DNA of 64,000 bases from an archaeon (GTDB lineage Archaea; Nanobdellota; Nanobdellia; Woesearchaeales; GW2011-AR9). The stretch covers positions 124,001-188,000 of the forward strand of contig JAUYKZ010000009.1 of assembly GCA_030704845.1 (NCBI GenBank). Reading direction: 5' to 3'. Positions within the stretch are counted from its first letter, which is position 1; every line of letters begins with the position of its first letter. Shown one piece after another: positions 1-9,277 of the stretch. The notes under the pieces were generated by a model. It was not told where the DNA came from. It ran no database searches and worked only from the letters and a program-made list of their open reading frames with translations. Position numbers and translations under genes: made by a program.

Positions 1-1017
1 CTTAATACCTTTATTTATAACCTCGTTAGCACAATATACTGCTGATTTGAAATTGGCATCTAACACCAGATTTTGGACTGCTTTTATTTTAGAAGTTAAC
101 GCCTGCTCTTGAATTCCTTTGAGATATTCGTAAGCTTGTTTTATTCCTTGAGATTCTAGTAATTCTAAACCATGCTCAATTTTAAGAGCTTCAGCGATAA
201 CGGAAACCGAACGAAGAATCTCAAAATCTTTAATTCCTTGCGACAAATTTTTCTGTAATTCTCCTTGTGTTTTAAGAAGTTCTCCTTTGGTAACATCAGG
301 CCCACGGCAATATCCGTTTTTCTGAGCTTCCAATAATTTTGATTTTCTACATTCCTGTAAGAATTTCTGGACTATCTTAAATTCCTCTGGAAATTCAACT
401 TTCGCCCAATTAATTTTAACATGCTGGACATAAGGTTTAACATCCGGATCTTGTTCCGTCCTTACTTCAACTCGTTCAATTTTTAAATTAGCACAAACTT
501 CTTTTATCTTCTCAAAATCACTTCCAGGAGAAGCGGTAAGAGCGAGAATTCTTGAGATAGAACTGGATTTTTCATACTGATCAGCAACCCAAACATAAGC
601 ATATTCTCCCGTAGCATGGTGCGCTTCATCAAAAACAAGACAACTTACTTCATTGAGTTTGACCCGCTTGTTAATTACGTCATTCTCTAAACCTTGAGGG
701 GTACTTATGATGATAGTTGCATCTTTCCATAATTCTGCTCTTTTCTCTGGTTTAACACTTCCCGTAAAAAGAACAACTTTCTCTGGTTCGATCTTCAAAT
801 ATTTTCGGAAAGTTTCTACATGCTGTTCGCATAATGGTTTCGTCGGAGCCAGCATCAAAATTTTTGAATTGGGATATTGGGTTAAACGTTGGGCGGTGAG
901 TAATAAAGCAAGTGCGGTCTTTCCTAAACCAGTGGGGAGAACAACTAAAGTATTCTTATATGCTGCAGTGCCTAGAATAGTCTGTTGATATAATCTAGGA
1001 CTGAAATTTCTAATCAT
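1..1017 (-). CDS. hef: Hef/MPH1-type SF2 DNA helicase, C-terminus beyond window
   Basis: This reverse-strand reading frame is open to the window edge and is missing from the ORF track for that reason. Its first 339 residues show the SF2 helicase motifs in order: motif I LPTGLGKTA (about residue 27), motif Ib STPQGLENDV, motif II VFDEAHH and motif III ALTASPG. The family (archaeal Hef, eukaryotic MPH1/FANCM) remodels stalled forks; full-length Hef has a C-terminal XPF-type nuclease, which would lie outside the window. The start ATG at 1017 follows a TATA-like ttttaaac on the reverse strand at about 1037-1047, which fits leaderless initiation. Whether the nuclease half is present cannot be judged here. 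Confidence 0.85.
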   Translation of the reverse strand, partial: MIRNFSPRLYQQTILGTAAYKNTLVVLPTGLGKTALALLLTAQRLTQYPNSKILMLAPTKPLCEQHVETFRKYLKIEPEKVVLFTGSVKPEKRAELWKDATIIISTPQGLENDVINKRVKLNEVSCLVFDEAHHATGEYAYVWVADQYEKSSSISRILALTASPGSDFEKIKEVCANLKIERVEVRTEQDPDVKPYVQHVKINWAKVEFPEEFKIVQKFLQECRKSKLLEAQKNGYCRGPDVTKGELLKTQGELQKNLSQGIKDFEILRSVSVIAEALKIEHGLELLESQGIKQAYEYLKGIQEQALTSKIKAVQNLVLDANFKSAVYCANEVINKGIK

Positions 1018-1110
1018 GTAACTCTTGGAGAAGGGGTTGTTTAAAAGGATTGTGCGTGGTTGTCTAGTGGGTAGTGGGTTTTGTGATGAATAGAACCAAT
1101 CCTCGCAAAT

Positions 1111-1118
1111 TTTATATA
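1111..1118 (+). promoter_or_regulatory. TATA box for the 1140 gene
   Basis: The sequence tttatata lies about 25 nt before the ATG at 1140. This is the spacing expected for a leaderless archaeal transcript and supports that small ORF as real. Confidence 0.6.
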
Positions 1119-1139
1119 TCATTAGAATATTAATCTTTT

Positions 1140-1502
1140 ATGTTATCGCTTGAAGAGCAAATTCGACGAATGGAGAGCGATATTAATACTCGTGGATTAG
1201 AAGCTAGGCCAGCTATCTTGGCATTTTCTCTTGAAAATCGAGATTTACGTGAATTTGTGGAAGCATATAAAACTACCTTACAAGGTTATCTTGCTACTTT
1301 TCCCAAAGTAATTGCGGATGCCATCAATGGTGGACGTAGTGTTGAGGATGTTGCTATAACTATTATGGTTCACGATTTTGATTCTTGCTCATTAGAACAA
1401 ACATACGTCAACGAAGGCGGTGTTATTCAAGTAAATCATGACCGCGATAAGGCAGAAATTATTAGAGCCTATTTAGAAAAGCAGGGATATATAACCATTT
1501 GA
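1140..1502 (+). CDS. Conserved-looking hypothetical protein, 120 aa
   Basis: I do not recognise this family. The protein is soluble and mixed charged, with a predicted helical N-terminus (LSLEEQIRRMESDI). It has no membrane segment, no cysteine cluster and no nucleotide-binding motif. A good TATA box about 25 nt upstream and no competing frame support expression. It is divergent from the Hef-like helicase and precedes two kinase-like genes on the same strand, but the 80-nt gap to the next gene means co-transcription is unproven. Confidence 0.55.
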   Translation: MLSLEEQIRRMESDINTRGLEARPAILAFSLENRDLREFVEAYKTTLQGYLATFPKVIADAINGGRSVEDVAITIMVHDFDSCSLEQTYVNEGGVIQVNHDRDKAEIIRAYLEKQGYITI

Positions 1503-1582
1503 GAATTCTTAAGAGATAGATTTAAAAAAAATCTTCTTATTTTTACTATAAAGCAGATATCTTAAATTTGAGATAAATCAAA

Positions 1583-2155
1583 ATGAATCCCTATAAAATT
1601 TTAGTTACCGGTGTTGGCATTTCTGGTAAAAGTAATCTTGCAAAAAAACTTGAAGAAAATCTCAGTAAGCTCTTTAATCCAATTGTAAATAAAGACGTGG
1701 ATTGGGACCATGATGCTTTGATTGTCCCTGAAGAAGCTATAGTTTACATATTACAAACCCCAAAAGGTTGCCAAGCAGAAAGAAGACATGGAATCTCCTT
1801 GGCTGATTTTAATAGGATTGTATACTGTAACCCAGATCTGGAAACTTATGCTAAACTTCTTGCAAGTAGAGGTTGTGCTTGGTTTAAGGAAGGTGTTATA
1901 GAAAAAGGATTAGACGAAAATCCAACACCATATTCGTTTGAGAAGTTGCCGAACATAATCGAGAGGATAGCTGAATATGCCCTTAGAAAAGAAAGATTAA
2001 AAAATGAGGATATCGACTATTTTACAAACGCGGGTTTAATAGGGCGAGTAACATTTTTAAAACCAGTAATTGTAAATTCAACCTTGTTATCTTTTGAAGG
2101 TTATGATAATAATCTGGAACAACTAATTGGAGAAATTAACTTATGGATGAGATAG
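1583..2155 (+). CDS. P-loop NTPase/kinase-like protein, 190 aa
   Basis: The N-terminus reads ILVTGVGISGKSNLAKKL, a Walker A P-loop (GxxxxGKS, about residues 10-17), as in small nucleotide or metabolite kinases. No clear Walker B or lid motif is visible, so the substrate is unknown. The last 13 bases overlap the start of the next gene, an aminoglycoside-phosphotransferase-fold kinase, which indicates translational coupling. A TATA-like actataaag lies about 30-40 nt before the start. An AAA-like or adenylate-kinase-like role is possible; only the P-loop is directly visible. Confidence 0.65.
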   Translation: MNPYKILVTGVGISGKSNLAKKLEENLSKLFNPIVNKDVDWDHDALIVPEEAIVYILQTPKGCQAERRHGISLADFNRIVYCNPDLETYAKLLASRGCAWFKEGVIEKGLDENPTPYSFEKLPNIIERIAEYALRKERLKNEDIDYFTNAGLIGRVTFLKPVIVNSTLLSFEGYDNNLEQLIGEINLWMR

Positions 2156-3090
2156 TTAGAGAATTTATTAAAGAGAAGTTTAAAGAGCAAAATGAAAAAA
2201 TATTAAAAATCAATAAATTAGAGACTTCTGGAAACCTGACATATAAATTAAAAACAGCTAAAAAAGAATACATATTAAGGCTGTGTGGTATTAAAAAGAG
2301 ACAGAGAACAAAAAATGAAGTTCAAGCTGAAGTTGAATTAATAAATTTTCTTCGAGAAAAGGAAATTCCGGTTCCTAAACTAATCAACTTTAGAGATGAT
2401 TTTGTAATTATTTTGGGAGATAAAGCTGGAATTTGTTATGAGTTTATAGATGGAGAAACAACAAAAAAAACAACTTTAACGCAATGTTATTTAGTTGGAA
2501 AAATGTTGGGAAAAATTCATAACCTTACCAAGAATTATAAATTTAAGTACCCTAGGAAGAGATGGGGTTTAGAAGAAACCCGAATTAAATTCGGGGAAGT
2601 TGAAGGATTATTTTCAACTGATGAATATTTGCAAAAGAATAATTTTATTGAAAGATTAACATCTATTTTAAATCAGTTAAAGTTTGAAAGAAATTTGCCC
2701 TTCGGAGCAATTCACGAAGATTTAGGCAAACGTCATGTACTTTTTAAGAACAATAAAATTAACGGCTTGTTAGATTGGGATAGGAGTTATTCTGGACCAT
2801 TCATCTTAGACTTAGGGCAAACTATCAGGGGATGGTGTTTTGATGATTGGAAAAAATTAAACCACCAAAAATTAACCAGATTACTAGATGGTTATGAAAA
2901 TCAACGAAAACTATCCCTAATTGAAAAAAAATCTTTGTTAAACGCGATAAAATTTGCGTTTATAGAACGTGTAATTGCTTTTGTTATTTTTGCTTATAAT
3001 ACAAATAAAAAAGAGTATAAAAACCATGCAATAAATGATCTTACTCTTTTAGAAAATTTAAGCTTAAATCTTAATTTACCTCTTGATTAA
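2143..3090 (+). CDS. APH-fold (aminoglycoside/choline kinase-like) phosphotransferase
   Basis: This 315-aa protein has the late motifs of the APH/choline kinase fold. The catalytic-loop equivalent IHEDLGKRHVLF is at about 190-201 and GLLDWDRS, with the metal-binding Asp, is at about 208-215. H191, D193 and D211 are present, but the usual Asn of HxDxxxxN is His198, which is atypical. The protein starts inside the preceding P-loop kinase gene, so the two probably form an operon and may act on related small molecules. The family phosphorylates hydroxyl groups of sugars, choline, homoserine or antibiotics; the substrate here cannot be told from sequence. Confidence 0.7.
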   Translation: MDEIVREFIKEKFKEQNEKILKINKLETSGNLTYKLKTAKKEYILRLCGIKKRQRTKNEVQAEVELINFLREKEIPVPKLINFRDDFVIILGDKAGICYEFIDGETTKKTTLTQCYLVGKMLGKIHNLTKNYKFKYPRKRWGLEETRIKFGEVEGLFSTDEYLQKNNFIERLTSILNQLKFERNLPFGAIHEDLGKRHVLFKNNKINGLLDWDRSYSGPFILDLGQTIRGWCFDDWKKLNHQKLTRLLDGYENQRKLSLIEKKSLLNAIKFAFIERVIAFVIFAYNTNKKEYKNHAINDLTLLENLSLNLNLPLD

Positions 3091-3116
3091 AATGGACTAA
3101 AATAAACCAAAATAAA

Positions 3117-3482
3117 TTATTTTAAATTCTGCTTGCCAGTGATAGTAACGATATTCTCTTCAGTGGTGATTATTACTTCTTCAAGATTATTAATTACAAT
3201 ATCGTTTCCCATTAAATAATAAGAAATGTTTTTGAGTTCCCTGATTCTTACTTTTTCAATATCGGGAATATCCAACACTTCAAACGGCGCTCGACCCTTA
3301 AGATGAGGATTATTTTCTTTAAAGAGACCAATGAAAGCCCTTTTGAAACCTTCTTTATCTTTACCTGGTTTTCGACTTATTACAACGCTCTTTGCTTTAT
3401 ACTTCTTTTCCATAACTACTTGTGATACAATCATACTTTTAAATGTTGCGTGGGAATGTTCATCTAAAAACATATACACCAT
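3117..3482 (-). CDS. Hypothetical protein, 121 aa
   Basis: I do not recognise this family. It is a basic, soluble protein without cysteines or membrane segments; the C-terminal third is rich in beta-branched residues (EEVIITTEENIVTITG). It begins only 2 nt after the end of the upstream membrane protein gene, so the two are almost certainly co-transcribed. It converges with the APH-fold kinase, from which it is separated by 26 nt. Confidence 0.55.
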   Translation of the reverse strand: MVYMFLDEHSHATFKSMIVSQVVMEKKYKAKSVVISRKPGKDKEGFKRAFIGLFKENNPHLKGRAPFEVLDIPDIEKVRIRELKNISYYLMGNDIVINNLEEVIITTEENIVTITGKQNLK

Positions 3483-3484
3483 TT

Positions 3485-4237
3485 CTATTTGTCAGATCTT
3501 AGAAGCAAGGCTATGATACTAGCGCTAGTTGTCAGCACGATTACTATTACTAATGAAATTTTTGAAGGAATTAATAATAATGCCCCCAATAGGATATAAG
3601 AAATAATTGCGATATAATAAATTGGTCTTGAACCAAAGAATAATTGTAAACCTTCTAGTTGTGGCAATGGTAATAATGAGAAGAAACCAATAATCATATT
3701 TAACGCAAATCCTTTAGTGAAAAAATATGTACCTGGCCAAGCAAATATACCTATAGCGAAAAATAGTGCAAGTAAGAAATGAGAGATTATTCCCCATAAT
3801 GCAATCTGAGCGTTATCAGTATAAGAGAAACTAGGCGATGCTTCCCCCAATCTTTGTTTACCCAAAATTTCCGTATGAATTCTTCCCGGAAGAAGAATGG
3901 CTCCTTTACCCATGCTAATTATCCCAATTACCCCAGATAAAGCAAGACCGTTCCACCAAGGTCGGAATTTTGCAGTGTATCCTTGGTTAAGAGCATAAAC
4001 CTTTTGACAACTCACCCTAAATAATAATGATACAAAAGCTATCAAAAATACAATCAATAAATGAACTAAGCCGAGACCAAATGAGAAGTCCCCACTACAT
4101 TGACCAGCTGGACCCCAATCGCAAAAAGAGAATACTAAAGATGCAACAGCCGAAGCTATCAGGAACGCTTGAATTTCTTTCTTAGAAATTCTAAAAAAAT
4201 CAATTATACGTACACGGAGTTCCTGAAATGAGACCAT
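3485..4237 (-). CDS. Site-2-protease-like multi-pass membrane protein lacking HExxH
   Basis: The ORF track extends to a TTG at 4282, but the ATG at 4237 is the better start because a TATA-like sequence (tttaatata, 4259-4271) lies about 25-30 nt before it. The 250-aa protein has about six hydrophobic segments. It retains the general plan of archaeal site-2 proteases, including an AKFRPWWNGL-like stretch, a PGRIH stretch and LLPLPQLEGLQLF, which resembles the second catalytic motif (LLPIPPLDG). The zinc-binding HExxH is absent; the equivalent segment reads FRVSCQKVYA. It is therefore probably a non-catalytic relative. It is followed at 2 nt by the 121-aa hypothetical gene. Confidence 0.6.
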   Translation of the reverse strand: MVSFQELRVRIIDFFRISKKEIQAFLIASAVASLVFSFCDWGPAGQCSGDFSFGLGLVHLLIVFLIAFVSLLFRVSCQKVYALNQGYTAKFRPWWNGLALSGVIGIISMGKGAILLPGRIHTEILGKQRLGEASPSFSYTDNAQIALWGIISHFLLALFFAIGIFAWPGTYFFTKGFALNMIIGFFSLLPLPQLEGLQLFFGSRPIYYIAIISYILLGALLLIPSKISLVIVIVLTTSASIIALLLRSDK

Positions 4238-4258
4238 GGCATTACAGAGATTGAAGGA

Positions 4259-4271
4259 GTATATTAAATTT
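4259..4271 (-). promoter_or_regulatory. TATA region for the S2P-like gene
   Basis: Reverse-strand aaatttaatata lies about 25-30 nt upstream of the ATG at 4237 and downstream of the longer TTG start of the ORF track. It therefore argues for the shorter protein. Confidence 0.5.
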
Positions 4272-4289
4272 ATCTTCTTCAATAAAAAA

Positions 4290-5366
4290 TTAGTTCTTCT
4301 CTAACAGCCAACATTTATGTACATTATCACCCTTCTGTACATATCCCTCTTTAATCAAAGAAAATTTATCAGATATTGTTAATTCCCAGGTGTCTCTACC
4401 GATAAATAATAGGGTTCCCCCTTTCTTAAGAAGATATTTAGCTTGATAATATATTTCATTCAATAAAGCTTCGTCTTTCTTAGTTACATGAAAAATTAAT
4501 CGATCAAATTCCCCTTCTTCAAATTTCACATCTAACTCATCTAGCCCAAACTTATGGATTTCCATTGAATTTTTTGCACCGGCAATAGCCGCATTTTTTC
4601 TAGCTGCGGTAAAATTTTGAGTACCTTGATCAAACGCTTCCACTTTTGATGTTTGAAGTAAAGAAGGTGAAGGACTTTCCTGGATGGAAATTCCATTCGA
4701 ACAAGGAAACTTCCAGAACGCCCATTTGTTAGCATTGAGGTGTACAGGTAATCCGGTTGAAAATAAAGTAGCTTCAATTGCTAGCATTCCATCTCGCATT
4801 AAACCAACCAATATTTTTTCTTCTCGCTGAAATTTAGAAAACCGAATAAAAAAATATCCACTATCACCTTTAAATGACGCTGGATGAGGGAAAACTCGAT
4901 AATCGCGACCGGCAAGATCTTTTCCAGTAATATCTATCCCTGCAAAATATTCTTCGCCATCAAAATAAATGATGATTAGAACATCTGGTTTCTTCATATC
5001 TAATTTTAAATTTATTTTTTTTTCTTTTAATATGGGAGATAACTCGCTGAGAACTTCGCGTGAAATTTTTGTTCGGTTATCTTGACCTTTAACGCCTTCA
5101 ACTTCAATTTTACAAGAGGTATTATTGGTTAAAAAATCTTCCCATGAAAAACTTGAATCAAAATGAACTTTATCTTTCCAGTGATTTACAGATGCTAATA
5201 TCCTCTGGATAGATTGCGCATGAATTGCATACCGAATAGCTTCTTCTTTACTTGCTTCAAATTTGACAATCCCTTTAGAATAGGTCGAATTTATTTTAAG
5301 AATCTCGGATATTTCTTGGGAAGCCGTTTCTTCCAATCCCGGATTAACTAAGACGTGCCATTTCAT
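4290..5366 (-). CDS. THUMP-domain RNA methyltransferase-like protein with degenerate catalytic motifs
   Basis: The 358-aa protein has the architecture of the Trm14/TrmN tRNA guanine-N2 methyltransferases: an N-terminal THUMP RNA-binding module (about 1-160, ending [20 protein letters not shown]) and a Rossmann methyltransferase domain. In catalytic members the SAM motif reads like DPFCGSGT and the active site reads NPPYG. Here the equivalents appear to be [12 protein letters not shown] and [12 protein letters not shown], so both are lost. RNA binding without methyl transfer is the simplest reading. It overlaps the end of gyrA by 4 nt (ATGA), so it is translationally coupled to it. Confidence 0.7.
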   Translation of the reverse strand: MKWHVLVNPGLEETASQEISEILKINSTYSKGIVKFEASKEEAIRYAIHAQSIQRILASVNHWKDKVHFDSSFSWEDFLTNNTSCKIEVEGVKGQDNRTKISREVLSELSPILKEKKINLKLDMKKPDVLIIIYFDGEEYFAGIDITGKDLAGRDYRVFPHPASFKGDSGYFFIRFSKFQREEKILVGLMRDGMLAIEATLFSTGLPVHLNANKWAFWKFPCSNGISIQESPSPSLLQTSKVEAFDQGTQNFTAARKNAAIAGAKNSMEIHKFGLDELDVKFEEGEFDRLIFHVTKKDEALLNEIYYQAKYLLKKGGTLLFIGRDTWELTISDKFSLIKEGYVQKGDNVHKCWLLEKN

Positions 5367-7891
5367 TCTTGGTGGTCTCCATCCACACCCACAACGTCTC
5401 CACTTATTTCCGAACTGCTTTCATTCTCATTGTCCCCGCTGTCTTCATCATCTTCGTCTTCTTCTACGACAATCATTGCAGCAGCTGCTAAAGAATCACC
5501 ATCGTTTAACTTCATAACCCTTACGCCTTGCGTAGCCCGACCAATCTCAGATACTTCCTGACATTTAATTCTGATTCCGATACCACCTTGTGAAACTAAC
5601 ATTAATCCTTCGCTTCCATCAACTAATTTAACCAATTTAACCGGGCCGTTTTTATCAGTAATTTTGATGTTTGTTACGCCTTTACCACCCCGATTACATA
5701 ACCGGTATTCTGAAACAAGTGTACGTTTCCCGTATCCTTTTTCGGTGATAGTTAAAATTGCTTTTCCTTCTTCCGCAGCCAATAATCCAATTACTTCATC
5801 AATTGAACTGAGACGAATTCCTCGAACTCCACGAGCTGTTCTTCCCATTGGACGAACATCTTGTTCCTTGAAACGATTTGCTTGTCCGTGTTTTGTGGCA
5901 AGAATGATCTCTTTATCACCGGCAGTATAATTCACGTTAACTAATGAATCACCTTCGTCCAAAGTTATCGCTCTAATTCCGCCTTTTCTCGGACGAGAGA
6001 ATTCTACCAGATCTGTTTTTTTCACAGTTCCTTTTTTAGTCGCCATGAATAGATATCCCTCTTTGAAATCACGAACAGGAATTACCGCAGTTATTTTTTC
6101 ACCTTCACGAAGATTTAGAAGGTTAGCTAAATGTCTTCCTTTTGCTTGTCGACTTCCTTCAGGGATATAGTAAACTTTCTGCCAATAAACCTGACCTTCA
6201 TCTGTAAAGAACAGTAAGTAATCATGAGTAGAAGCGACATATAATTTTTCTACGAAATCTTCATCTTTAGTACCAGCTGCTTTAACACCTTTGCCACCAC
6301 GTTTTTGAGTTTTGTAAGTATCTAATGGGAGTCTTTTGACATAACCAGAATTAGTCATAGTTACAACTACTGTTGATTCTTCAATCAGGTCTTCCATGTC
6401 AACATCTTCATCTTCACCAACAACAATCTTTGAACGTCTAACATCACCATAATTTGTTTTAACTTCTTCCAACTCTTCTTTAATTAATGACAGAACTTTA
6501 GCTTCAGAGCCGAGAATCTCTTTGTAGAAAATAATAGCGTTCAATAATTCCGCGTGTTCTTCTTTAATTTTGTTCTGTTCTAATGCAGCCAATTTTTGTA
6601 AACGCAAATCTAGAATTGCTTTAGCTTGAAGTTCTGATAAAGAATAAGTATTCATTAAGAATGATCTTGCATCATCCACAGTTGAACTTCTCTTGATACC
6701 CGCAATTACTTCGTCAATGTGATCTAAAGCGATAAGAAGGCCATCCAGGATATGGATACGTTTTTCTGCTTGGTCTAAGTCATATTGAGTTCTTCTTCGA
6801 ATAACTTCAATCCTATGAAGAATATGATATTCAAATATTTCTTTCATCCCAAGAGTTTTAGGTTGGCCATCAACTATAGCAAGAAGATTAATTCCGAAAG
6901 TAACTTTTAACCGGCTATGTTTGTATAATTGATTGAGAAGAACATTTGGATCAGTTCCTTGTTTTAAATCTATAACTACCCGAATTCCATCTTGATCCGA
7001 TTCATCATTAATGTTTCGTATTCCCGTGACAACTTTTTCATGAACTAAACTGGCAATATGGGTAATTAAATCTTCTTTGTTAACTTGATAAGGAAGTTCG
7101 GTGATGATAATTTTATCATCTTCTACCGTAGATACAGCTTTGATAATTACTTTCCCTCGGCCTTTAGTGTAAGCATGAAACAAGGAATCTCCACAACTAA
7201 CTTCTCCACCCGTTGGAAAGTCAGGAGCTGGCACAATATCCATCAATTCTCGGACAGTGATTTCTGGATTATCGATTGTTGCAATTATCCCACTACAAAT
7301 TTCGGCAACATTGTGGGGAGGGATATTGGTAGCCATACCCACAGCTATCCCCGAAGATCCATTGATTAACAAATTTGGAACTTTATTTGGAAGCACGTCT
7401 GGTTCTTTCAATGAGCCATCAAAATTATCACTGAAATTTACCGTGTTCTTATCAATATCTTTGAGAAGTTCTTCCGCAATTTTATGAAGTTTAGCTTCCG
7501 TATACCTCATTGCTGCTGCTGGATCTCCATCAATTGAACCAAAGTTTCCCTGTCCCTTAATCAAAGGATATCGTAAAGAAAAATCTTGAGCCATCCTTAC
7601 TAAAGAATCGTATACCGCTAAATCACCATGAGGATGGAATTTACCTAAAACTTCCCCAACAATTCTGGCACATTTTTTGAATGGTTTATTATGAAGCATC
7701 CCCATCTCATACATTGCAAAAAGAATTCTTCTATGAACTGGTTTAAGTCCATCCCGAACGTCCGGGAGAGCTCTACCGACGATAACTGACATCGCATAGT
7801 TAATATATGCTGTTTTCATCTCGTCTTCTACAACACGAGGAATGATTTGTTCTCCCAAATTCGTTGGATTTTCTGCTTCAGGTGGTGACAT
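5363..7891 (-). CDS. gyrA: DNA gyrase subunit A
   Basis: GyrA is the DNA breakage-reunion subunit of gyrase, which introduces negative supercoils with GyrB. The 842-aa protein has the full N-terminal domain with catalytic Tyr130 in [10 protein letters not shown]. The position matching E. coli Ser83 is Leu (HGDLAVYDS). A C-terminal beta-pinwheel domain carries a GyrA box, QKRGGKG, so it should be gyrase rather than Topo IV. The last 35 residues are strongly acidic ([15 protein letters not shown]). GyrB is not in the window. In archaea gyrase is generally viewed as an acquisition from bacteria. Reverse-strand TATA ctttataaat (about 7947-7957) implies a leader of about 35 nt. Confidence 0.97.
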   Translation of the reverse strand: MSPPEAENPTNLGEQIIPRVVEDEMKTAYINYAMSVIVGRALPDVRDGLKPVHRRILFAMYEMGMLHNKPFKKCARIVGEVLGKFHPHGDLAVYDSLVRMAQDFSLRYPLIKGQGNFGSIDGDPAAAMRYTEAKLHKIAEELLKDIDKNTVNFSDNFDGSLKEPDVLPNKVPNLLINGSSGIAVGMATNIPPHNVAEICSGIIATIDNPEITVRELMDIVPAPDFPTGGEVSCGDSLFHAYTKGRGKVIIKAVSTVEDDKIIITELPYQVNKEDLITHIASLVHEKVVTGIRNINDESDQDGIRVVIDLKQGTDPNVLLNQLYKHSRLKVTFGINLLAIVDGQPKTLGMKEIFEYHILHRIEVIRRRTQYDLDQAEKRIHILDGLLIALDHIDEVIAGIKRSSTVDDARSFLMNTYSLSELQAKAILDLRLQKLAALEQNKIKEEHAELLNAIIFYKEILGSEAKVLSLIKEELEEVKTNYGDVRRSKIVVGEDEDVDMEDLIEESTVVVTMTNSGYVKRLPLDTYKTQKRGGKGVKAAGTKDEDFVEKLYVASTHDYLLFFTDEGQVYWQKVYYIPEGSRQAKGRHLANLLNLREGEKITAVIPVRDFKEGYLFMATKKGTVKKTDLVEFSRPRKGGIRAITLDEGDSLVNVNYTAGDKEIILATKHGQANRFKEQDVRPMGRTARGVRGIRLSSIDEVIGLLAAEEGKAILTITEKGYGKRTLVSEYRLCNRGGKGVTNIKITDKNGPVKLVKLVDGSEGLMLVSQGGIGIRIKCQEVSEIGRATQGVRVMKLNDGDSLAAAAMIVVEEDEDDEDSGDNENESSSEISGDVVGVDGDHQE

Positions 7892-8030
7892 TTTTTAAGA
7901 TAAATTTACCGTCGAGAAACGACTATTTTTCCAAGTCTTCCGCCATTTATAAAGATTACGCTTCCAAAGAGAGAATATGGCTGATTAAGCTGGTTGTAGT
8001 CTTTAGAAATTGAAATAAAAATATCCTTGA

Positions 8031-8657
8031 TTATTCATCACTTTTAGCTTCTTTCATAGCTTTCTGAATTTCATCTTTGCTTTCGTCTTGATGTTTGCCA
8101 AATTCGATTAATCTTTCGACTTCATCAGCTTCTTTCTCGACATTCTCAGCTTCCCGAAGAATCTCTGAAGGTACTTGTTTTAAGAATTCCTGTTTAGCTT
8201 CCTCGCTAGGAAGGTCAAAATATTCAAAGAATTTTTTTGTAAGTTTAACCGTAAAAGTTCTTCCAAATTTTTCTTTAGCAACAAATCCTTGCTCTTCTAA
8301 TAAACGCATATGCTCGTAAGCAGCAGGACTACGCAGTTTGATTACTTCCGATTGAACAATTGGATATTTCCAAGCGATAACTGCTAGAGTTTCCATTAGC
8401 GGCCGTTCCAGTTCCGTTGAAGAAACAATATTACTAACAATTGGGACAAATTGATCTCGTACTGTTAATTTCCAACCCTCTTCTTTTTTTACAATTTGTA
8501 AAGAATTATCGCGTTCACTGTATTCTTTCTGCATTCGGGTTAAGATTTGGTCTACTTGTTCAATGGTTAATGAACATAGACTAGCTAACCTTTCAGAAGT
8601 TATTTCCTTACCAACAGCAAAAAGTACCGCTTCCACCTTCTTTTCATTTATTTCCAT
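8031..8657 (-). CDS. scpB: Segregation and condensation protein B
   Basis: ScpB is a tandem winged-helix protein that binds the kleisin ScpA in SMC condensin. The core ITSERLASLCSLTIEQVDQIL followed by LETLAVIAWKYPIVQSEVIKLR and an RTFTVKLTKKFFEYFDL segment is typical of the family. The track's TTG at 8669 is replaced by the ATG at 8657 (MEINEKKVEAVLFAVGK), which matches usual ScpB starts. It overlaps the end of the upstream gene by 14 nt. The C-terminal 40 residues are highly charged and probably disordered. Neither ScpA nor SMC lies in the window. Confidence 0.9.
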   Translation of the reverse strand: MEINEKKVEAVLFAVGKEITSERLASLCSLTIEQVDQILTRMQKEYSERDNSLQIVKKEEGWKLTVRDQFVPIVSNIVSSTELERPLMETLAVIAWKYPIVQSEVIKLRSPAAYEHMRLLEEQGFVAKEKFGRTFTVKLTKKFFEYFDLPSEEAKQEFLKQVPSEILREAENVEKEADEVERLIEFGKHQDESKDEIQKAMKEAKSDE

Positions 8658-9234
8658 TCTTCTTGTCAACTATGAAATATTTTCCATCATTTAAATCTAT
8701 CCTTCCTTGGTCAATTAAGACGTCCATAAAATCTTCCAAACGGTCTTTTTCAACCCCGGTTAATTTTCCCAAATCTTCCGAATTCATACTGCGGCCTTGA
8801 AGAAGAACGGTAATGTAATTTGTCAATAAACTATTTACCCCCCTTTTCAAACTGTCATTTTCCATCTTAACTGTTTTAGCTACTAGATCAATGGAATGAA
8901 GTTTGGCCTGAAGATCGTTGAAAAATGCGGTTAAATCCGCATCTTTAAGTGCCAGTTCGGCTGGTTCCATTATTTCAATTTGGGCCGGCATATATTCTAA
9001 ACAAAAAATAGTCAGATCCTCTAGCAAAGGAGTAGATATTTCTAACTCCGCAATAGCTGAGAAAAAACCTTCTTCTTTCTCATTAGCTATAGCTTCTGAG
9101 ATGTGCTGAGTATGTAAAGTATACTTCTCTTCAGAACTAATCTTTTCGACATAGTTCTTAAGTGCCTGTTCAACGTATTCCTTAGGCTTTCCCAGAATTT
9201 CTAGAAGCGCCCTAAATCGAATATTTTGTGCCAT
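8644..9234 (-). CDS. Helical protein coupled to ScpB, function unknown
   Basis: The first ATG (9234) is preferred to the GTG at 9240. The 196-aa product is almost entirely helical and acidic, with a C-terminal part (LGKLTGVEKDRLEDFMDVLIDQGRIDLNDGKYFIV) that looks like a winged helix. It overlaps scpB, so the two are translationally coupled. The position suggests a kleisin-like or condensin-accessory role, but I see no recognisable ScpA motifs, so no function is assigned. Confidence 0.6.
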   Translation of the reverse strand: MAQNIRFRALLEILGKPKEYVEQALKNYVEKISSEEKYTLHTQHISEAIANEKEEGFFSAIAELEISTPLLEDLTIFCLEYMPAQIEIMEPAELALKDADLTAFFNDLQAKLHSIDLVAKTVKMENDSLKRGVNSLLTNYITVLLQGRSMNSEDLGKLTGVEKDRLEDFMDVLIDQGRIDLNDGKYFIVDKKNGNK

Positions 9235-9277
9235 AATCACTGCGAATAGTTATTCTTTTTAAGGCTTTCTCTACTAC

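Noticed and set aside
5355-5561. Ser/Thr-rich plus-strand ORF opposite the gyrA tail
   Set aside because: It is a shadow of the acidic GAT/GAA codons of GyrA and has no promoter.
8644-9234. Possible ScpA (kleisin) because it is coupled to ScpB
   Set aside because: No ScpA N- or C-terminal motifs are visible; it is kept as an unknown helical protein.
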